Below are positions 35,508-43,931 of a stretch of DNA of 64,000 bases, in pieces. Within the stretch, counting starts at the first letter, position 1. Each line of letters starts with the position of its first letter. The notes under the pieces are model-generated. The model searched no databases. It worked only from the letters and a program-made list of their open reading frames with translations, and was not told the DNA's origin. This DNA comes from Candidatus Vecturithrix granuli (lineage in GTDB: Bacteria; Moduliflexota; Moduliflexia; Moduliflexales; Moduliflexaceae). The position numbers and the translations under genes were made by a program. The stretch is taken from positions 68,637-132,636 of the forward strand of contig DF820475.1 of the NCBI GenBank assembly GCA_000739535.1. Direction: 5' to 3'.

Positions 35508-36125
35508 ATGTTTATAGATACTGTTGTTGTCGGGCCACTTCAGGAAAACAGTTATGTTGTGGCCTGTGAACAAAGCAAAGAAGCTGTAATTATTGATCCC
35601 GGAGCTGAAGCGGAGCGTATCTATCGCGTTGTTACGTTTCATGGGTTTCGTCTGAAATATATCATGAATACCCATGGGCATCTTGATCATATCGGTGGAA
35701 TTGCCGATCTTGTAAGCAAAACTGGCGCGCCTTTTTTGCTGCATCAGGCTGATTTGTACTTGATTGAAAATATTGATCAAGAACCCCTGCAAGCCTATCT
35801 TCAGGTGCCAACTCCTCCTGCACCGCAGCAATTGCTGCAAGACGGAGATCGCATTACGGTTGGCTCGCTTGAATTTCAGGTGTTGCACACGCCCGGACAT
35901 ACACCCGGTTCCGTCTGTTTTTTGACAGGAAACGTGCTCTTCTCCGGGGATACCTTGTTTGCGAATTCGATCGGCCGCACGGATCTGCCCGGCGGCAATC
36001 ATGAGCAATTGCTGGCCTCGATTCGGGAGAAACTCTTCCCCCTTGATGATAGCGTCAGAGTCTATCCCGGGCATGGGAATGCCACCACGATCGGCATGGA
36101 ACGCGGGTATAATCCGTTTTTTTAA
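35508..36125 (+). CDS. MBL-fold metallohydrolase (glyoxalase II-like)
   Basis: A 205-residue metallo-beta-lactamase-fold protein. Metal ligands: MNTHGHLDHIGG (H-x-H-x-D-H) near residues 55-66, HTPGHTPGS near 128-136, SGDTLFANSIGRTDLPGG near 147-164, and the last His in YPGHG near 190-194. It is the short YcbL/GloB-like type, possibly hydrolysing S-lactoylglutathione or another thioester. No strong ribosome-binding site precedes the ATG at 35508. Half of an AGAAACC(G/A)GG palindrome follows the stop. Confidence 0.92.
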   Translation: MFIDTVVVGPLQENSYVVACEQSKEAVIIDPGAEAERIYRVVTFHGFRLKYIMNTHGHLDHIGGIADLVSKTGAPFLLHQADLYLIENIDQEPLQAYLQVPTPPAPQQLLQDGDRITVGSLEFQVLHTPGHTPGSVCFLTGNVLFSGDTLFANSIGRTDLPGGNHEQLLASIREKLFPLDDSVRVYPGHGNATTIGMERGYNPFF

Positions 36126-36164
36126 GATGAGAAACCAGGTTTTGTTGAATACTTGAGATCACTC

Positions 36165-36233
36165 CAGCGAATTAAAGAATTCAACGGATATATGGTCGAA
36201 TCTTATCCGTTCCTTTCCTTAATTCGTTGTAGT
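36165..36233. repeat. Palindrome upstream of nucleosidase gene
   Basis: GCGAATTAAAGAATTCAACG near 36168-36187 and its inverted counterpart CGTTCCTTTCCTTAATTCG near 36207-36226 form a long imperfect stem. The AACGGAT word is shared with the nested palindrome at 50471-50565. The downstream gene starts about 15 bases after it with no clear ribosome-binding site. Confidence 0.6.
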
Positions 36234-36244
36234 GTTCTTGTATA

Positions 36245-37090
36245 ATGACACAAATCGCCATCCTGTGTGCGCTGCCGGCGGAAATTGCGCCGTTTAAGCG
36301 GGCGTTGCAGCTTGAACAAGCGCGTCAATCCGGGGTTATACTCTGCTGGAGTGCGAAACATGGTGCGAAAACAATTACGCTTGTGCAGACCGGCGTGGGG
36401 AAAGTTCAGGCCGCTGCCGCTGCGCAGCAGGTGATCATGGAATATGCGCCTGACGCCATGTTTTCCTGTGGTACCGCCGGCAGCTTGTGTGCACAAGCGC
36501 GCATCGGCGACATTGTGCTTGGCGCAGCTACTCTGCAACATGATTACGGCTTTATTCTGCCGGACGCCTTTATCCCCTTCGGGTTTCTTATGCGCCGCAC
36601 ACGCGGGAAAGCCATATTTTTACGTGAATTCCCGGCAGATGCGGATCTCTTGAATGCCGCCAAAATTCTTGAGGTTGAGAAAGTCTGCACCTTTTCAGGA
36701 AAAATTTTAAGCGGGGATCAGGTGATTTTTTCCGCAGCAAAACGCGCGGTCCTGGCGCAGCAGTTTCAGGCGCTGGCGGTGGATATGGAAAGCGCGGCGA
36801 TTGCGCAGATTTGCGCCATTCATCAGGTTCCTTTTCTGGCTGTGAGAGGACTCTCGGATTTTGCGGATGAATCGTCCTTCCCGCTGGATGTCTCCAAAAT
36901 CGATCTGAATGAGGTTGGGGAATCAGCGTCGGGTTCTTTTGGCGACAAACTCAGCTTGTTGACGAAAGTAGTCAGGTACTTTGCGCGGCATCCTGCGGCT
37001 TTCCGCCTTTCCTTGCAAGCGCGGCAGAATATCAGCATGGCTGCCAGGCAATCCGCCCGATTTACGCTCGCCTTGCTGGAACGTCTCTGA
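36245..37090 (+). CDS. Nucleoside phosphorylase-fold protein (MTA/SAH nucleosidase-like)
   Basis: A 281-residue PNP/UDP-family protein. Features: IAILCALPAEIAPFKRAL at the N-terminus, VQTGVGKVQAAAAAQ and FSCGTAGSLCAQARIGDIVLG in the first half, and the purine/ribose-site block AVDMESAAIAQICAIHQVPFLAVRGLSDFA near 175-205. These fit methylthioadenosine/S-adenosylhomocysteine nucleosidase or a related phosphorylase (futalosine hydrolase, hopanoid-linked phosphorylase). It has an unusual C-terminal tail of about 55 residues rich in basic and aromatic positions. Substrate not determinable. Confidence 0.8.
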   Translation: MTQIAILCALPAEIAPFKRALQLEQARQSGVILCWSAKHGAKTITLVQTGVGKVQAAAAAQQVIMEYAPDAMFSCGTAGSLCAQARIGDIVLGAATLQHDYGFILPDAFIPFGFLMRRTRGKAIFLREFPADADLLNAAKILEVEKVCTFSGKILSGDQVIFSAAKRAVLAQQFQALAVDMESAAIAQICAIHQVPFLAVRGLSDFADESSFPLDVSKIDLNEVGESASGSFGDKLSLLTKVVRYFARHPAAFRLSLQARQNISMAARQSARFTLALLERL

Positions 37091-37580
37091 TAACACTACG
37101 ACTGCATTGTTAAGGTTTTAATCAGCAGACAGAGACTTGTCAACTACACTTTGACATAATGCTCCTGCTTTGTCAAGATTTGCCTGGTGGGGTCGTAGTT
37201 CCACTTTCCAGCCGGAGAAAGCGCTAAAACACCTCTAATTGTCAACCCTACTGTAAATTGGGGGTGTCGATATTCTTTACAATATTCTATTTCTTAATGT
37301 CATTGTAAAATGGGGAGTTACAGGAATCAGTCAAAAAGGGTGTAGGTTTTTCGACACTTTTTACATGGGAGGGAATTCATTGTGAGAAGGGCGGATCTGG
37401 CGTTTTTTGTTCTGGGAGGTATCGGAATACTTTACAAAAGGCCTCATTGTTCCTCTCGGTTTTTACAAAATTTTTAGACAGAGATTCAAAAATTGCAAGC
37501 TAAATTTGACCGTATTGCAGGGGTTTTAACGAATTTATAAAAATTTTTTCATAAATGGCACAAGTTGACATGGAGTCTGC
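37091..37580. other. Long non-coding region upstream of riboswitch
   Basis: About 490 bases with no convincing coding frame. AT-rich, with several TTTACAAAA / TTTTACAA words and a repeated GGGTGT(C/A)G-TTCGACA theme, but no clear inverted repeat of the kind seen elsewhere. It may contain the transcription start for the leader; TATAAT at 37582-37587 is the best -10-like match, with no good -35 at normal spacing. Confidence 0.35.
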
Positions 37581-37607
37581 ATATAATAGATGGCAGAAGA
37601 AGAGAAA

Positions 37608-37686
37608 AGCAGAAAAAGCCAAACTCGTCGTGAGACGGGGGCGGAAAGCCATGGGTCTTCAAGCAGAAGACAGCCGGGTTGCCTCC
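37608..37686 (+). ncRNA. Cyclic di-GMP-I (GEMM-I) riboswitch aptamer
   Basis: The GEMM-I pattern is recognisable: a first helix CTCGTC-GTGA-GACGGG (37624-37639) capped by a GNRA tetraloop, the linker GGCGGAAAGCC (37640-37650; consensus ACGCAAAGC), a second helix GTCTTC / GAAGAC (37655-37671), and the closing GCCGGGTTGCC (37673-37683). The tetraloop, linker and closing strand are the best-conserved parts of the class. One linker base departs from consensus (CGGAAAGC for CGCAAAGC) and the outermost 5' strand is weak, so confidence is good but not complete. Confidence 0.75.
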
Positions 37687-37763
37687 ACAACTTACGGAGG
37701 TATGGTTATGAAAAAGTGTTTTATCACTCAATAGCTGGTGATGTAGCTTTCTACGCTTTTTTT
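37682..37763 (+). promoter_or_regulatory. Riboswitch expression platform: SD-sequestering hairpin and octapeptide frame
   Basis: CCTCC (37682-37686) at the end of the aptamer pairs with GGAGG (37696-37700), the ribosome-binding site of a tiny frame starting ATG 37708 (MKKCFITQ, stop TAG 37732-37734). Since CC also belongs to the aptamer closing strand, ligand binding and SD sequestration should compete. A short GTAG-CTTT-CTAC hairpin with seven T residues follows (37743-37763) and may terminate the leader. Whether the target is the octapeptide, a truncated former gene or folD is unclear. Confidence 0.5.
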
Positions 37764-37794
37764 GGCAGGTGAAAAAGGGTCGTATGTTTTTTTC

Positions 37795-37824
37795 TTGACA
37801 TTCCCACAACCTGCTTTTTTGAAT
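37795..37824 (+). promoter_or_regulatory. Candidate folD promoter
   Basis: TTGACA at 37795-37800 with TTGAAT at 37819-37824 (18 bp). It lies between the riboswitch leader and folD, so folD may also be transcribed independently of the riboswitch. Confidence 0.35.
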
Positions 37825-37873
37825 ATGAGGCATTTATTATGTTATTAGGGAATATGAAGGAGGGAAATAAATC

Positions 37874-38761
37874 ATGGCTGCGACAATTATTGACGGAAAA
37901 AAAATTGCGGAAACGATTCAACAGGAATTGGCGGAAGAAATCAAACAGTTACAGGCCGAACATCACCTGACTCCCGGATTAGCCGTCGTGCTCGTGGGTG
38001 AAAACCCTGCCTCAAAGGTGTATGTGCGCAACAAGAACAAAGCCTGCCACGACATCGGTATTTATTCCGAACAGCACAACCTACCGCAAGAAGCTTCAGA
38101 ACAAGAATTATTAGCACTCATTCAACAACTCAACCATGATGACAAGATTCACGGAATTCTGGTACAACTGCCTTTGCCGGATCATATTGATGAACATAAG
38201 GTGATTAATACTATTTTGCCTGAAAAAGATGTGGATGGATTTCATCCGGTGAACATCGGCAAATTGATGATCGGTGAAAAAGGCTTTCGTCCCTGTACGC
38301 CCTTTGGGGTGCAGAAAATGTTAAGCTATTCGGGCGTACCGATTGACGGCGCGCACGTGGTGGTAGTGGGGCGAAGTAATATTGTCGGCAAGCCGATCGC
38401 CAACATGCTGCTGCAAAAGCAACCAGACGCCAACGCCACCGTCACGGTCTGTCATTCACGCACGAAGGATTTAGCCGCGATTACCCGTCAGGCCGATATT
38501 TTGATCGCCGCTATCGGCCAGCCTGAAATGATTACAGCGGAGATGGTCAGCGAAAATGCGGTCGTAATTGACGTGGGCGTCAATCGCATTGAAGACCCGG
38601 CCAGTAAAACCGGGTATCGTTTAGTCGGTGATGTCAAATTTGACGAAGTTTCCCAAAAATGTAAAGCGATTTCCCCGGTTCCCGGCGGAGTGGGGCCAAT
38701 GACGATTACCATGTTGCTCTATAACACGGTCGAATCCGCGAAACAGTCGCTTGAACGCTAA
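37874..38761 (+). CDS. folD: Bifunctional methylene-THF dehydrogenase / methenyl-THF cyclohydrolase
   Basis: A 295-residue FolD, oxidising methylene-THF to methenyl-THF and hydrolysing it to 10-formyl-THF, or running in reverse in the reductive direction. The catalytic Tyr and Lys lie in [16 protein letters not shown] near 46-61; further signatures are [46 protein letters not shown] and the C-terminal [27 protein letters not shown] precedes the ATG. It heads a long plus-strand series leading into hdr, metV and metF, which suits a methyl-branch role: FolD would supply methylene-THF to the MetF reductase. A palindrome follows the stop. Confidence 0.97.
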   Translation: MAATIIDGKKIAETIQQELAEEIKQLQAEHHLTPGLAVVLVGENPASKVYVRNKNKACHDIGIYSEQHNLPQEASEQELLALIQQLNHDDKIHGILVQLPLPDHIDEHKVINTILPEKDVDGFHPVNIGKLMIGEKGFRPCTPFGVQKMLSYSGVPIDGAHVVVVGRSNIVGKPIANMLLQKQPDANATVTVCHSRTKDLAAITRQADILIAAIGQPEMITAEMVSENAVVIDVGVNRIEDPASKTGYRLVGDVKFDEVSQKCKAISPVPGGVGPMTITMLLYNTVESAKQSLER

Positions 38762-38765
38762 AGTT

Positions 38766-38800
38766 TTAGACTCCCGGAGTCTGGGAGACTCCGGGAGTCT
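38766..38800. terminator. Palindrome between folD and hdrA
   Basis: AGACTCCCGGAGTC (38768-38781) is mirrored by GACTCCGGGAGTCT (38786-38799). The stem is GC-rich and followed by TGTGC rather than a T-run, so termination would be partial. The words are shared with the palindrome at 14361-14393 (AGATTCCGGGA / TCCCGGAATCT). Confidence 0.5.
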
Positions 38801-38815
38801 TGTGCAAAGCCTATT

Positions 38816-41164
38816 ATGGGAAAATATTCGATCATTGGAGCGGGAATCAGCGGCTGTACGGTGGCTCTGGAACTGGCCGGACAGGGGCATGAGGTGACGC
38901 TGCTTGAAGCAAAATCGGTCATTGGCGGAGCGGTTCTGGACTACGCTTGTAAGGCGACCGATGAGTGCAGCCGCTGCGGTGTGTGCGTGGCTGTGACGCA
39001 GATTTCACAGGCAATTCAGCATCAGCGGATTACGACCATTGTCGCAGCGTCGTTGCAGGCGGTCAACCCCCATAATACGCACCTCGATTTCAGGCTTACC
39101 AGGAAAAATCCCGCGATTGATTATCATATCTGTACATTCTGCGATCTGTGCATTTCAGCCTGTCCCGAAGGGTGCATCACCAAAATACAGCGCGGCGAAT
39201 TAATCCAATACGCATTTGAGTATGAACGTTGCCGCCTGCATCAGGGAAATGCCTGTGGCTTATGCGCTGAACAGTGCCCGCAGCAGGCGATTTCAGCCCA
39301 ATCTTTGTTTACAGAAATGCAGTTCAGCAGTGACGCCGTCTTGATTGCCACAGGCCATGCGCCCTACAACGCCGCGCAGCACGTTCGTTTCGGGTACGGA
39401 CGACTTGCAAACGTGATGACCGGTCTTGAGGCCGAACAGATCTTAAGCCGTCAAAGTTCCTTAGGCGATCCCGCAGAGGATGTCGCCTTTATCCAGTGTG
39501 TCGGTTCCCGCGATCCGCGCATCGGCCGGAATTACTGTTCAAGCGTGTGCTGTGCGTATGCCTTGCGTCTGGCGCATATAATCAAATATCGTCACCCTGA
39601 AACGCCGGTTACGATCTATTACATTGATATTCAGCATTTTGATAAAACCTTTTCCTTATTCAGAAAAAGCGTTGAAGCGAGCGGCGTCCGTTTTGTGCGC
39701 GGGATACCGTTTCTGATTGATCGTTCGAGCAGCGGGAAATTGAAATTACACATTGAAAATATGGATGGCGAAGAGACGATTGTTGAACATGATCGCGTCG
39801 TGCTGTCAGTGGGCATGGGGCCGGCTGACGACGCCTCACAATGTGCGTCGTTCTTTGGCCTGGAGCGCGATCAATTCGGATTTTTTACGTCATCTACTCT
39901 GCCGAACGTATTTGTCAGCGGCACCTGTCAGGAACCGCAGAGCATTTCCGAAAGCATGACCGCTGCTCGTGCGATTGCCCTTGGTATGCTGGCTTGCAGC
40001 GGTTCTGTAAACAATGAACAACGCACTGCTCAGCGTCCAGGCAATGCCCTTGCAGATCGTTCTTTCGAACGCAAAAAAATCCCCTTGCAGCAGCAGGTGC
40101 TCGTGCTTGGCGATGGGATCGCCGCAAAAACAGTCGTGCAGGAATTACAAGGTTTGCACTATCCCGTTGCTTGTGTTGAGTCGGAAAATTTGCTGGAATT
40201 CGATGGAAATATCGGCAATTTTACCGCGAAAATCCGGACATCGGGCAATGTAAAATCTCAATCCTTCGGAGCGGTTGTGCTAGCCCCGCAGGAAAGCATT
40301 GCGAAGAATTTCGACCTGGGGCCCCATATTGCCTCATTCGCTGAGATTGACCAACTTCTTGATGAGTTAGCGACGCGCCGTGGGCCAATCTCCATCGGGT
40401 TGGTATTAGACCTGGAACGGGATGAGTCCAAAGCCAGCACAGAAACAGCATTCCAAATTGCAAAACACATCCAGATGCAGCCACGCTATCAGGCGTTCTT
40501 ATTTTGCCGCGACGTGCGCGTGGCTGCTAAAGACTTGGAAATGCGGTACGATGAGGTCAGGCAGGCCGGCGTGAATATCATCAAGTATGAAGGGCAGCTT
40601 ACCTTTGTACCAGCTGAAAATGGCGTGACAATCAGCTGTTGTGATCACATTTTACACCAGACCATCAGCGTCTATTGCGACCGGGTCGCCGTCAGTCCGT
40701 GGGAACTTGCCGCTCCGGAAAAGAACCCTCTGGCAGCATTCACCGGCGTTTCGACAGACACGTATCATCAGATGCAGGACAACAATATTCACCTGTTTCC
40801 GATTGACACCAATCGCCCCGGGATTTTTGTGGTAGGGGCCTGTCACGGGCAGCATTATCTGCCTCAAATCATGCAGGAAGCAAAAGCTGCTGCCCTTGAA
40901 GTTCACGCCTTACTTTCGCAAAAAGAGCTTGAAGTTGAATTATCCAACGCCGTGATTGACCCGGATAAATGTATTCTGTGCCTGACCTGTCTGCGGAGTT
41001 GTCCTCACAAAGCCATCTGGATCAACCACGAAAAAGGCGCGGCCGAAAGCCTGCCGCAGGTATGCAAAAAATGCGGCATCTGCGCCGGCGAATGTCCGGC
41101 CAAAGCCATAGAATTGCCGCTGTATCCGGATCGAGTCATCGAATGGCACAAATGTGACGAATGA
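38816..41164 (+). CDS. hdrA: HdrA-like flavin iron-sulfur oxidoreductase
   Basis: A 782-residue HdrA-family protein. N-terminal FAD motif IIGAGISGCTVALELAGQGHEVTLLEA (residues 5-31); the HdrA cluster CKATDECSRCGVC (about 46-58); ferredoxin motifs CTFCDLCISACPEGC (about 104-118) and CGLCAEQCPQ (about 148-157); the HdrA signature IQCVGSRDPRIGRNYCSSVCCAYAL (about 224-248); a second Rossmann-like segment LVLGDGIAAKTVV near 430; and two C-terminal [4Fe-4S] motifs CILCLTCLRSCP and CKKCGICAGECP. HdrA is the bifurcating flavoprotein of heterodisulfide-reductase complexes. It is the first redox gene after folD and is followed by an mvhD-like gene and metVF, the order seen in acetogen HdrABC-MvhD-MetVF complexes, except that HdrB is missing. 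Confidence 0.9.
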   Translation: MGKYSIIGAGISGCTVALELAGQGHEVTLLEAKSVIGGAVLDYACKATDECSRCGVCVAVTQISQAIQHQRITTIVAASLQAVNPHNTHLDFRLTRKNPAIDYHICTFCDLCISACPEGCITKIQRGELIQYAFEYERCRLHQGNACGLCAEQCPQQAISAQSLFTEMQFSSDAVLIATGHAPYNAAQHVRFGYGRLANVMTGLEAEQILSRQSSLGDPAEDVAFIQCVGSRDPRIGRNYCSSVCCAYALRLAHIIKYRHPETPVTIYYIDIQHFDKTFSLFRKSVEASGVRFVRGIPFLIDRSSSGKLKLHIENMDGEETIVEHDRVVLSVGMGPADDASQCASFFGLERDQFGFFTSSTLPNVFVSGTCQEPQSISESMTAARAIALGMLACSGSVNNEQRTAQRPGNALADRSFERKKIPLQQQVLVLGDGIAAKTVVQELQGLHYPVACVESENLLEFDGNIGNFTAKIRTSGNVKSQSFGAVVLAPQESIAKNFDLGPHIASFAEIDQLLDELATRRGPISIGLVLDLERDESKASTETAFQIAKHIQMQPRYQAFLFCRDVRVAAKDLEMRYDEVRQAGVNIIKYEGQLTFVPAENGVTISCCDHILHQTISVYCDRVAVSPWELAAPEKNPLAAFTGVSTDTYHQMQDNNIHLFPIDTNRPGIFVVGACHGQHYLPQIMQEAKAAALEVHALLSQKELEVELSNAVIDPDKCILCLTCLRSCPHKAIWINHEKGAAESLPQVCKKCGICAGECPAKAIELPLYPDRVIEWHKCDE

Positions 41165-41249
41165 TGGGGTGCTTATCACTGTTTTATATTCTTTTCGGAA
41201 TTTTGAGCAAATTCGTGTTATTCGTGATCTTCGATGACTCCTTAACGCA

Positions 41250-41627
41250 ATGATGAAGGAACAGAAGAAAATTGTGGTATTCTGTTGTGAAAATTCGGCC
41301 TATAAAGCGGCGCAGGCAGTGCAGGATTCCACGCTGCTTGAGGCAATAGATATTGTACGCCTGCCCTGTTCCGGAAAGATTGAGATTGGCCTGGTGTTAA
41401 AATGTTTTGAGCAAGATGTGCCCGGCGTGCTGATTCTGGCCTGTCCGATTGATAATTGTCAATATCTGACCGGCAATAAACGCGCGCGCAAACGGGTGGA
41501 GATGATCAAACAAGCCCTGCGCAACGCCGGCTATGACCAGAACAGAGTCAAACTCGACTTTCTGTCGTCAGTTGATACGCATAAATTCATCAATAGCGTG
41601 AAAGAAATGTTGACTGCTAAAGATTGA
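41250..41627 (+). CDS. Divergent MvhD-like hydrogenase iron-sulfur subunit
   Basis: A 125-residue protein of the MvhD/FlpD family, which hands electrons to HdrA through a [2Fe-2S] cluster. Matching blocks are IVVFCCENSAYKAA, RLPCSGKIEIGLVLKCFE and LILACPIDNCQYLTGNKRARKR. Compared with the usual FxCNWCSYAGAD motif (intact in the second copy at 50630-51058), the first pair reads FCCENS: the second usual Cys position is Ser and an extra Cys sits one residue earlier. The PCSGK and C-x5-C blocks are kept. It may therefore hold a different cluster or bind a different partner. It lies 85 bases after hdrA and 77 before metV. Confidence 0.83.
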   Translation: MMKEQKKIVVFCCENSAYKAAQAVQDSTLLEAIDIVRLPCSGKIEIGLVLKCFEQDVPGVLILACPIDNCQYLTGNKRARKRVEMIKQALRNAGYDQNRVKLDFLSSVDTHKFINSVKEMLTAKD

Positions 41628-41692
41628 ATGTTGGATGTTAAATGGTGAAAGTCTGATCGCCAATAATTCAACATTTAACATCTAACATTCAA
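41624..41692. repeat. Palindrome between mvhD-like gene and metV
   Basis: TTGAATGTTGGATGTTAAAT (41624-41643) is mirrored by ATTTAACATCTAACATTCAA (41673-41692) with one mismatch. The left arm overlaps the TGA stop of the mvhD-like gene. The metV gene begins 12 bases after the right arm. Confidence 0.7.
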
Positions 41693-41704
41693 CATTAATA
41701 CGCC

Positions 41705-42376
41705 GTGATTACTGCTGTTCAAAAGCCGTTTGAAGAAATTATTACGATGATTCAGGGGTACGAAAAACTCTTGATCCTCGGCTGCGGCTCCTGCGTGACG
41801 GTCTGTATGGTCGGAGGCGAAAAAGAAGTGGGCATTCTGGCCTCTACGCTGCGCCTGGCGCATAAGAAACAAAGCCGCTTCATGGAGATTCAAGAAGCCA
41901 CGATTACCCGCCAGTGCGATCGTGAATTTTTTGATGAGGTCAAAGATAATATCGCCTGGGCTGACGCCGTGTTATCCTTAGCCTGCGGCGTAGGCGTACA
42001 ATTTTGCAGCGAAGTGTTTCCGGGCAAGCGCGTGCTGCCGGCCCTGAACACCAAATTCTACGGTACAACCGAGCAGCAGGGAATTTGGACAGAGCGCTGC
42101 GGCGGCTGCGGAACCTGTGTGCTGGCTGATTTTGGGGGAATTTGTCCGATTGCGCGTTGCTCCAAAAGTCTGCTGAATGGCCCTTGCGGAGGGTCTGCCC
42201 ATGGCAAATGCGAGGTTGACCCGGACAATATTGACTGCGCCTGGCAGCTTATCTATGATCGCATGACCGCCCTGGGACTCTTGCACAAACTAGAAGAAAA
42301 TTATCCGATCAAAGATTGGAGCGCCGGACGCGACGGCGGCCCGGGCAAAATCGTCAGAGAAGATATGTTGTTATAA
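41705..42376 (+). CDS. metV: MetV, zinc-binding partner of methylene-THF reductase
   Basis: A 223-residue protein of the MTHFR C-terminal-type (MetV) family. The N-terminal half has LLILGCGSCVTVCMVGGEKEV; the C-terminal half carries the Cys-rich set ERCGGCGTCVLADFGGICPIARCSKSLLNGPCGGSAHGKCEV, matching the zinc/iron-sulfur motif of MetV. In acetogens MetV binds MetF and connects it to electron donors (established for Moorella-type complexes). The start is a GTG at 41705 with no evident ribosome-binding site; the repeat ends just upstream. It lies 15 bases before metF. Confidence 0.9.
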   Translation: MITAVQKPFEEIITMIQGYEKLLILGCGSCVTVCMVGGEKEVGILASTLRLAHKKQSRFMEIQEATITRQCDREFFDEVKDNIAWADAVLSLACGVGVQFCSEVFPGKRVLPALNTKFYGTTEQQGIWTERCGGCGTCVLADFGGICPIARCSKSLLNGPCGGSAHGKCEVDPDNIDCAWQLIYDRMTALGLLHKLEENYPIKDWSAGRDGGPGKIVREDMLL

Positions 42377-42391
42377 GCAGAAAGAGCATGT

Positions 42392-43348
42392 ATGAATACT
42401 AACGCATTCAAAGCCGGAAGTCGTTTGGAAAAAGTGCTGTATGCCGGACATTTTGCAGTCACGTCAGAGCTTGGCCCGCCGAAAAGCGCGGATGTGGATG
42501 TGATTCTCACAAAGGTCGGCTATCTAAAAGGTTACGTAGATGCGGTGAACATCACCGATAATCAAACCTCGATTGTGCGCATGTCCTCGCTGGCGACCGG
42601 ACTGATTGCCATGCAGCATGGATTGGAGCCGGTCGTGCAGATCACCTGTCGCGACCGCAACCGGATTGCGATTCAGAGCGATGTACTCGGAGCTTATGCC
42701 CTGGGGATCAGAAATATCCTCTGTTTGACCGGGGATCATCAGAAATTTGGCAATCATCCGACCTGCAAAAACGTGTATGACCTGGATTCAATCCAACTTA
42801 TCCACACCCTGAAAACCATGCGGGATGCGAAGACCTTCCTGTGCGGCGACGAGATCAGGAACAGCAAAAAATCACCGATTATGGAGCCGCGCATTTTTAT
42901 CGGCGGGGCCGCCAATCCTTTTGGCGATCCCTTTGAATTTCGGGTGATCCGCTTAGCCAAAAAAGTTAAAGCCGGCGTGGATTTCATCCAAACTCAATGT
43001 ATTTACGACATGGAACGCTTTGAAAAATGGATGGCTCTGGTACGTGAACGCGGATTGCACGAGCAAGTCAAGATTCTGGCTGGCGTCACGCCTTTGAAAT
43101 CAGCCAAAATGGCAATGTATATGCGCGACCATGTGGCTGGCTTAAAAATCCCGGATGTTTATATTGAACGGTTAATACAAGCAAAAGACGCCGCTGCCGA
43201 AGGGATTAATATCTGCGTTGAACAAATTCAACACCTTCGCACCATCGCGGGCGTGGCCGGCGTGCACATCATGGCAATTGAATGGGAACAGCGCGTGCCG
43301 GAAATTGTCGAAAGGGCTGGCTTGCTGCCGAGGCCAGAAGTTAAGTGA
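42392..43348 (+). CDS. metF: Methylenetetrahydrofolate reductase
   Basis: A 318-residue MetF TIM barrel that reduces methylene-THF to methyl-THF through FAD. Diagnostic blocks: FAVTSELGPPKSADVD near 22-37, AVNITDNQTSIVRMSSLATG near 52-71, RDRNRIAIQSDVLGAYALGIRNILCLTGDH near 88-117, and VDFIQTQCIYDMERFEKWM near 196-214. There is no NAD(P)H-binding extension, consistent with a bacterial MetF supplied by partner subunits. It follows metV closely, and the hdrC-like gene follows after a palindrome. Confidence 0.95.
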   Translation: MNTNAFKAGSRLEKVLYAGHFAVTSELGPPKSADVDVILTKVGYLKGYVDAVNITDNQTSIVRMSSLATGLIAMQHGLEPVVQITCRDRNRIAIQSDVLGAYALGIRNILCLTGDHQKFGNHPTCKNVYDLDSIQLIHTLKTMRDAKTFLCGDEIRNSKKSPIMEPRIFIGGAANPFGDPFEFRVIRLAKKVKAGVDFIQTQCIYDMERFEKWMALVRERGLHEQVKILAGVTPLKSAKMAMYMRDHVAGLKIPDVYIERLIQAKDAAAEGINICVEQIQHLRTIAGVAGVHIMAIEWEQRVPEIVERAGLLPRPEVK

Positions 43349-43448
43349 CTAAAACGACTAAAGTTTATAAGTGTCTAAAATTGTAAGATCTTGTGATTTT
43401 AGCCCACTTGTCACTTTAGTCATTTTAGTCACTTTAGTCACTTTAAAT
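43344..43448. repeat. Palindromic GTCACTTTAGTCA repeat overlapping the end of metF
   Basis: The metF stop region AAGTGACTAAAACGACTAAAG is mirrored by CTTTAGTCATTTTAGTCACTT at 43411-43431, with an extra GTCACTT unit. The right arm is open in frame and would add a spurious Val/Leu/Thr-rich leader to the next gene if the first ATG at 43371 were used. Confidence 0.75.
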
Positions 43449-43931
43449 ATGGAAACAATCACACTCACGAAACTTGATCCGAATTTTAAATTCGAGCTTG
43501 CCGAAAAGCCCGGCGCGGCCAATATTCGCAAATGCTATGCCTGCGGCACGTGTACGGCCGGATGCCCGGTGTTTCACGTGGAGCATACCTATAATCCGCG
43601 CAAACTGATTCATAAGATTCTGCTCGGTATGCGCGAACAGGTACTCAGTTCCAAGGTAATCTGGCTCTGTCTGCGCTGTTATACCTGTACGGCCAATTGT
43701 CCGCATGACGTTGATTTTTCCAATATCATGATGAGCCTGCGCGAGATGGCGATTGAAGAAGGCTATGCGCCGCCGGAAATCCTTGAGCAAATTGACTTCC
43801 TGACGACTGCTGCCAATGATTTACGTAAGGATTGTATTAATCTCTTCTTGCATGAAGGCGACATAACAAAAGAGCAAATCCGGGAGAATTTCGAAAAAAT
43901 GCTGCAACAGATAGAGAAACCGGGTTTTTGA
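43449..43931 (+). CDS. hdrC: HdrC-like iron-sulfur subunit
   Basis: A 160-residue protein with two [4Fe-4S] motifs: CYACGTCTAGCP near residues 27-38 and CLRCYTCTANCP near 68-79, followed by the HdrC pattern HDVDFSNIMMSLREMAIEEGY. HdrC carries electrons between HdrA and HdrB in heterodisulfide-reductase-type complexes. I place the start at 43449 (METITLTK) because the longer frame begins within a repeat. The last five residues EKPGF and the stop codon are supplied by an AGAAACCGGG palindrome at 43915-43947, an unusual repeat-derived C-terminus. No HdrB gene is present in the window. Confidence 0.88.
   Translation: METITLTKLDPNFKFELAEKPGAANIRKCYACGTCTAGCPVFHVEHTYNPRKLIHKILLGMREQVLSSKVIWLCLRCYTCTANCPHDVDFSNIMMSLREMAIEEGYAPPEILEQIDFLTTAANDLRKDCINLFLHEGDITKEQIRENFEKMLQQIEKPGF

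Noticed and set aside
37565-37587. TTGACA...TATAAT pair upstream of the riboswitch
   Set aside because: The spacing is only 11 bases, too short for a sigma-70 promoter; the TATAAT alone is kept as a weak candidate in the region note.
37590-37772. 60-codon frame across the riboswitch
   Set aside because: It overlaps the highly conserved aptamer bases and has no protein-like pattern.
43371-43448. N-terminal extension of hdrC (Val/Leu/Thr-rich, could look like a membrane anchor)
   Set aside because: It is the translation of the right arm of a GTCACTTTAGTCA palindrome; homology starts at METITLTK.
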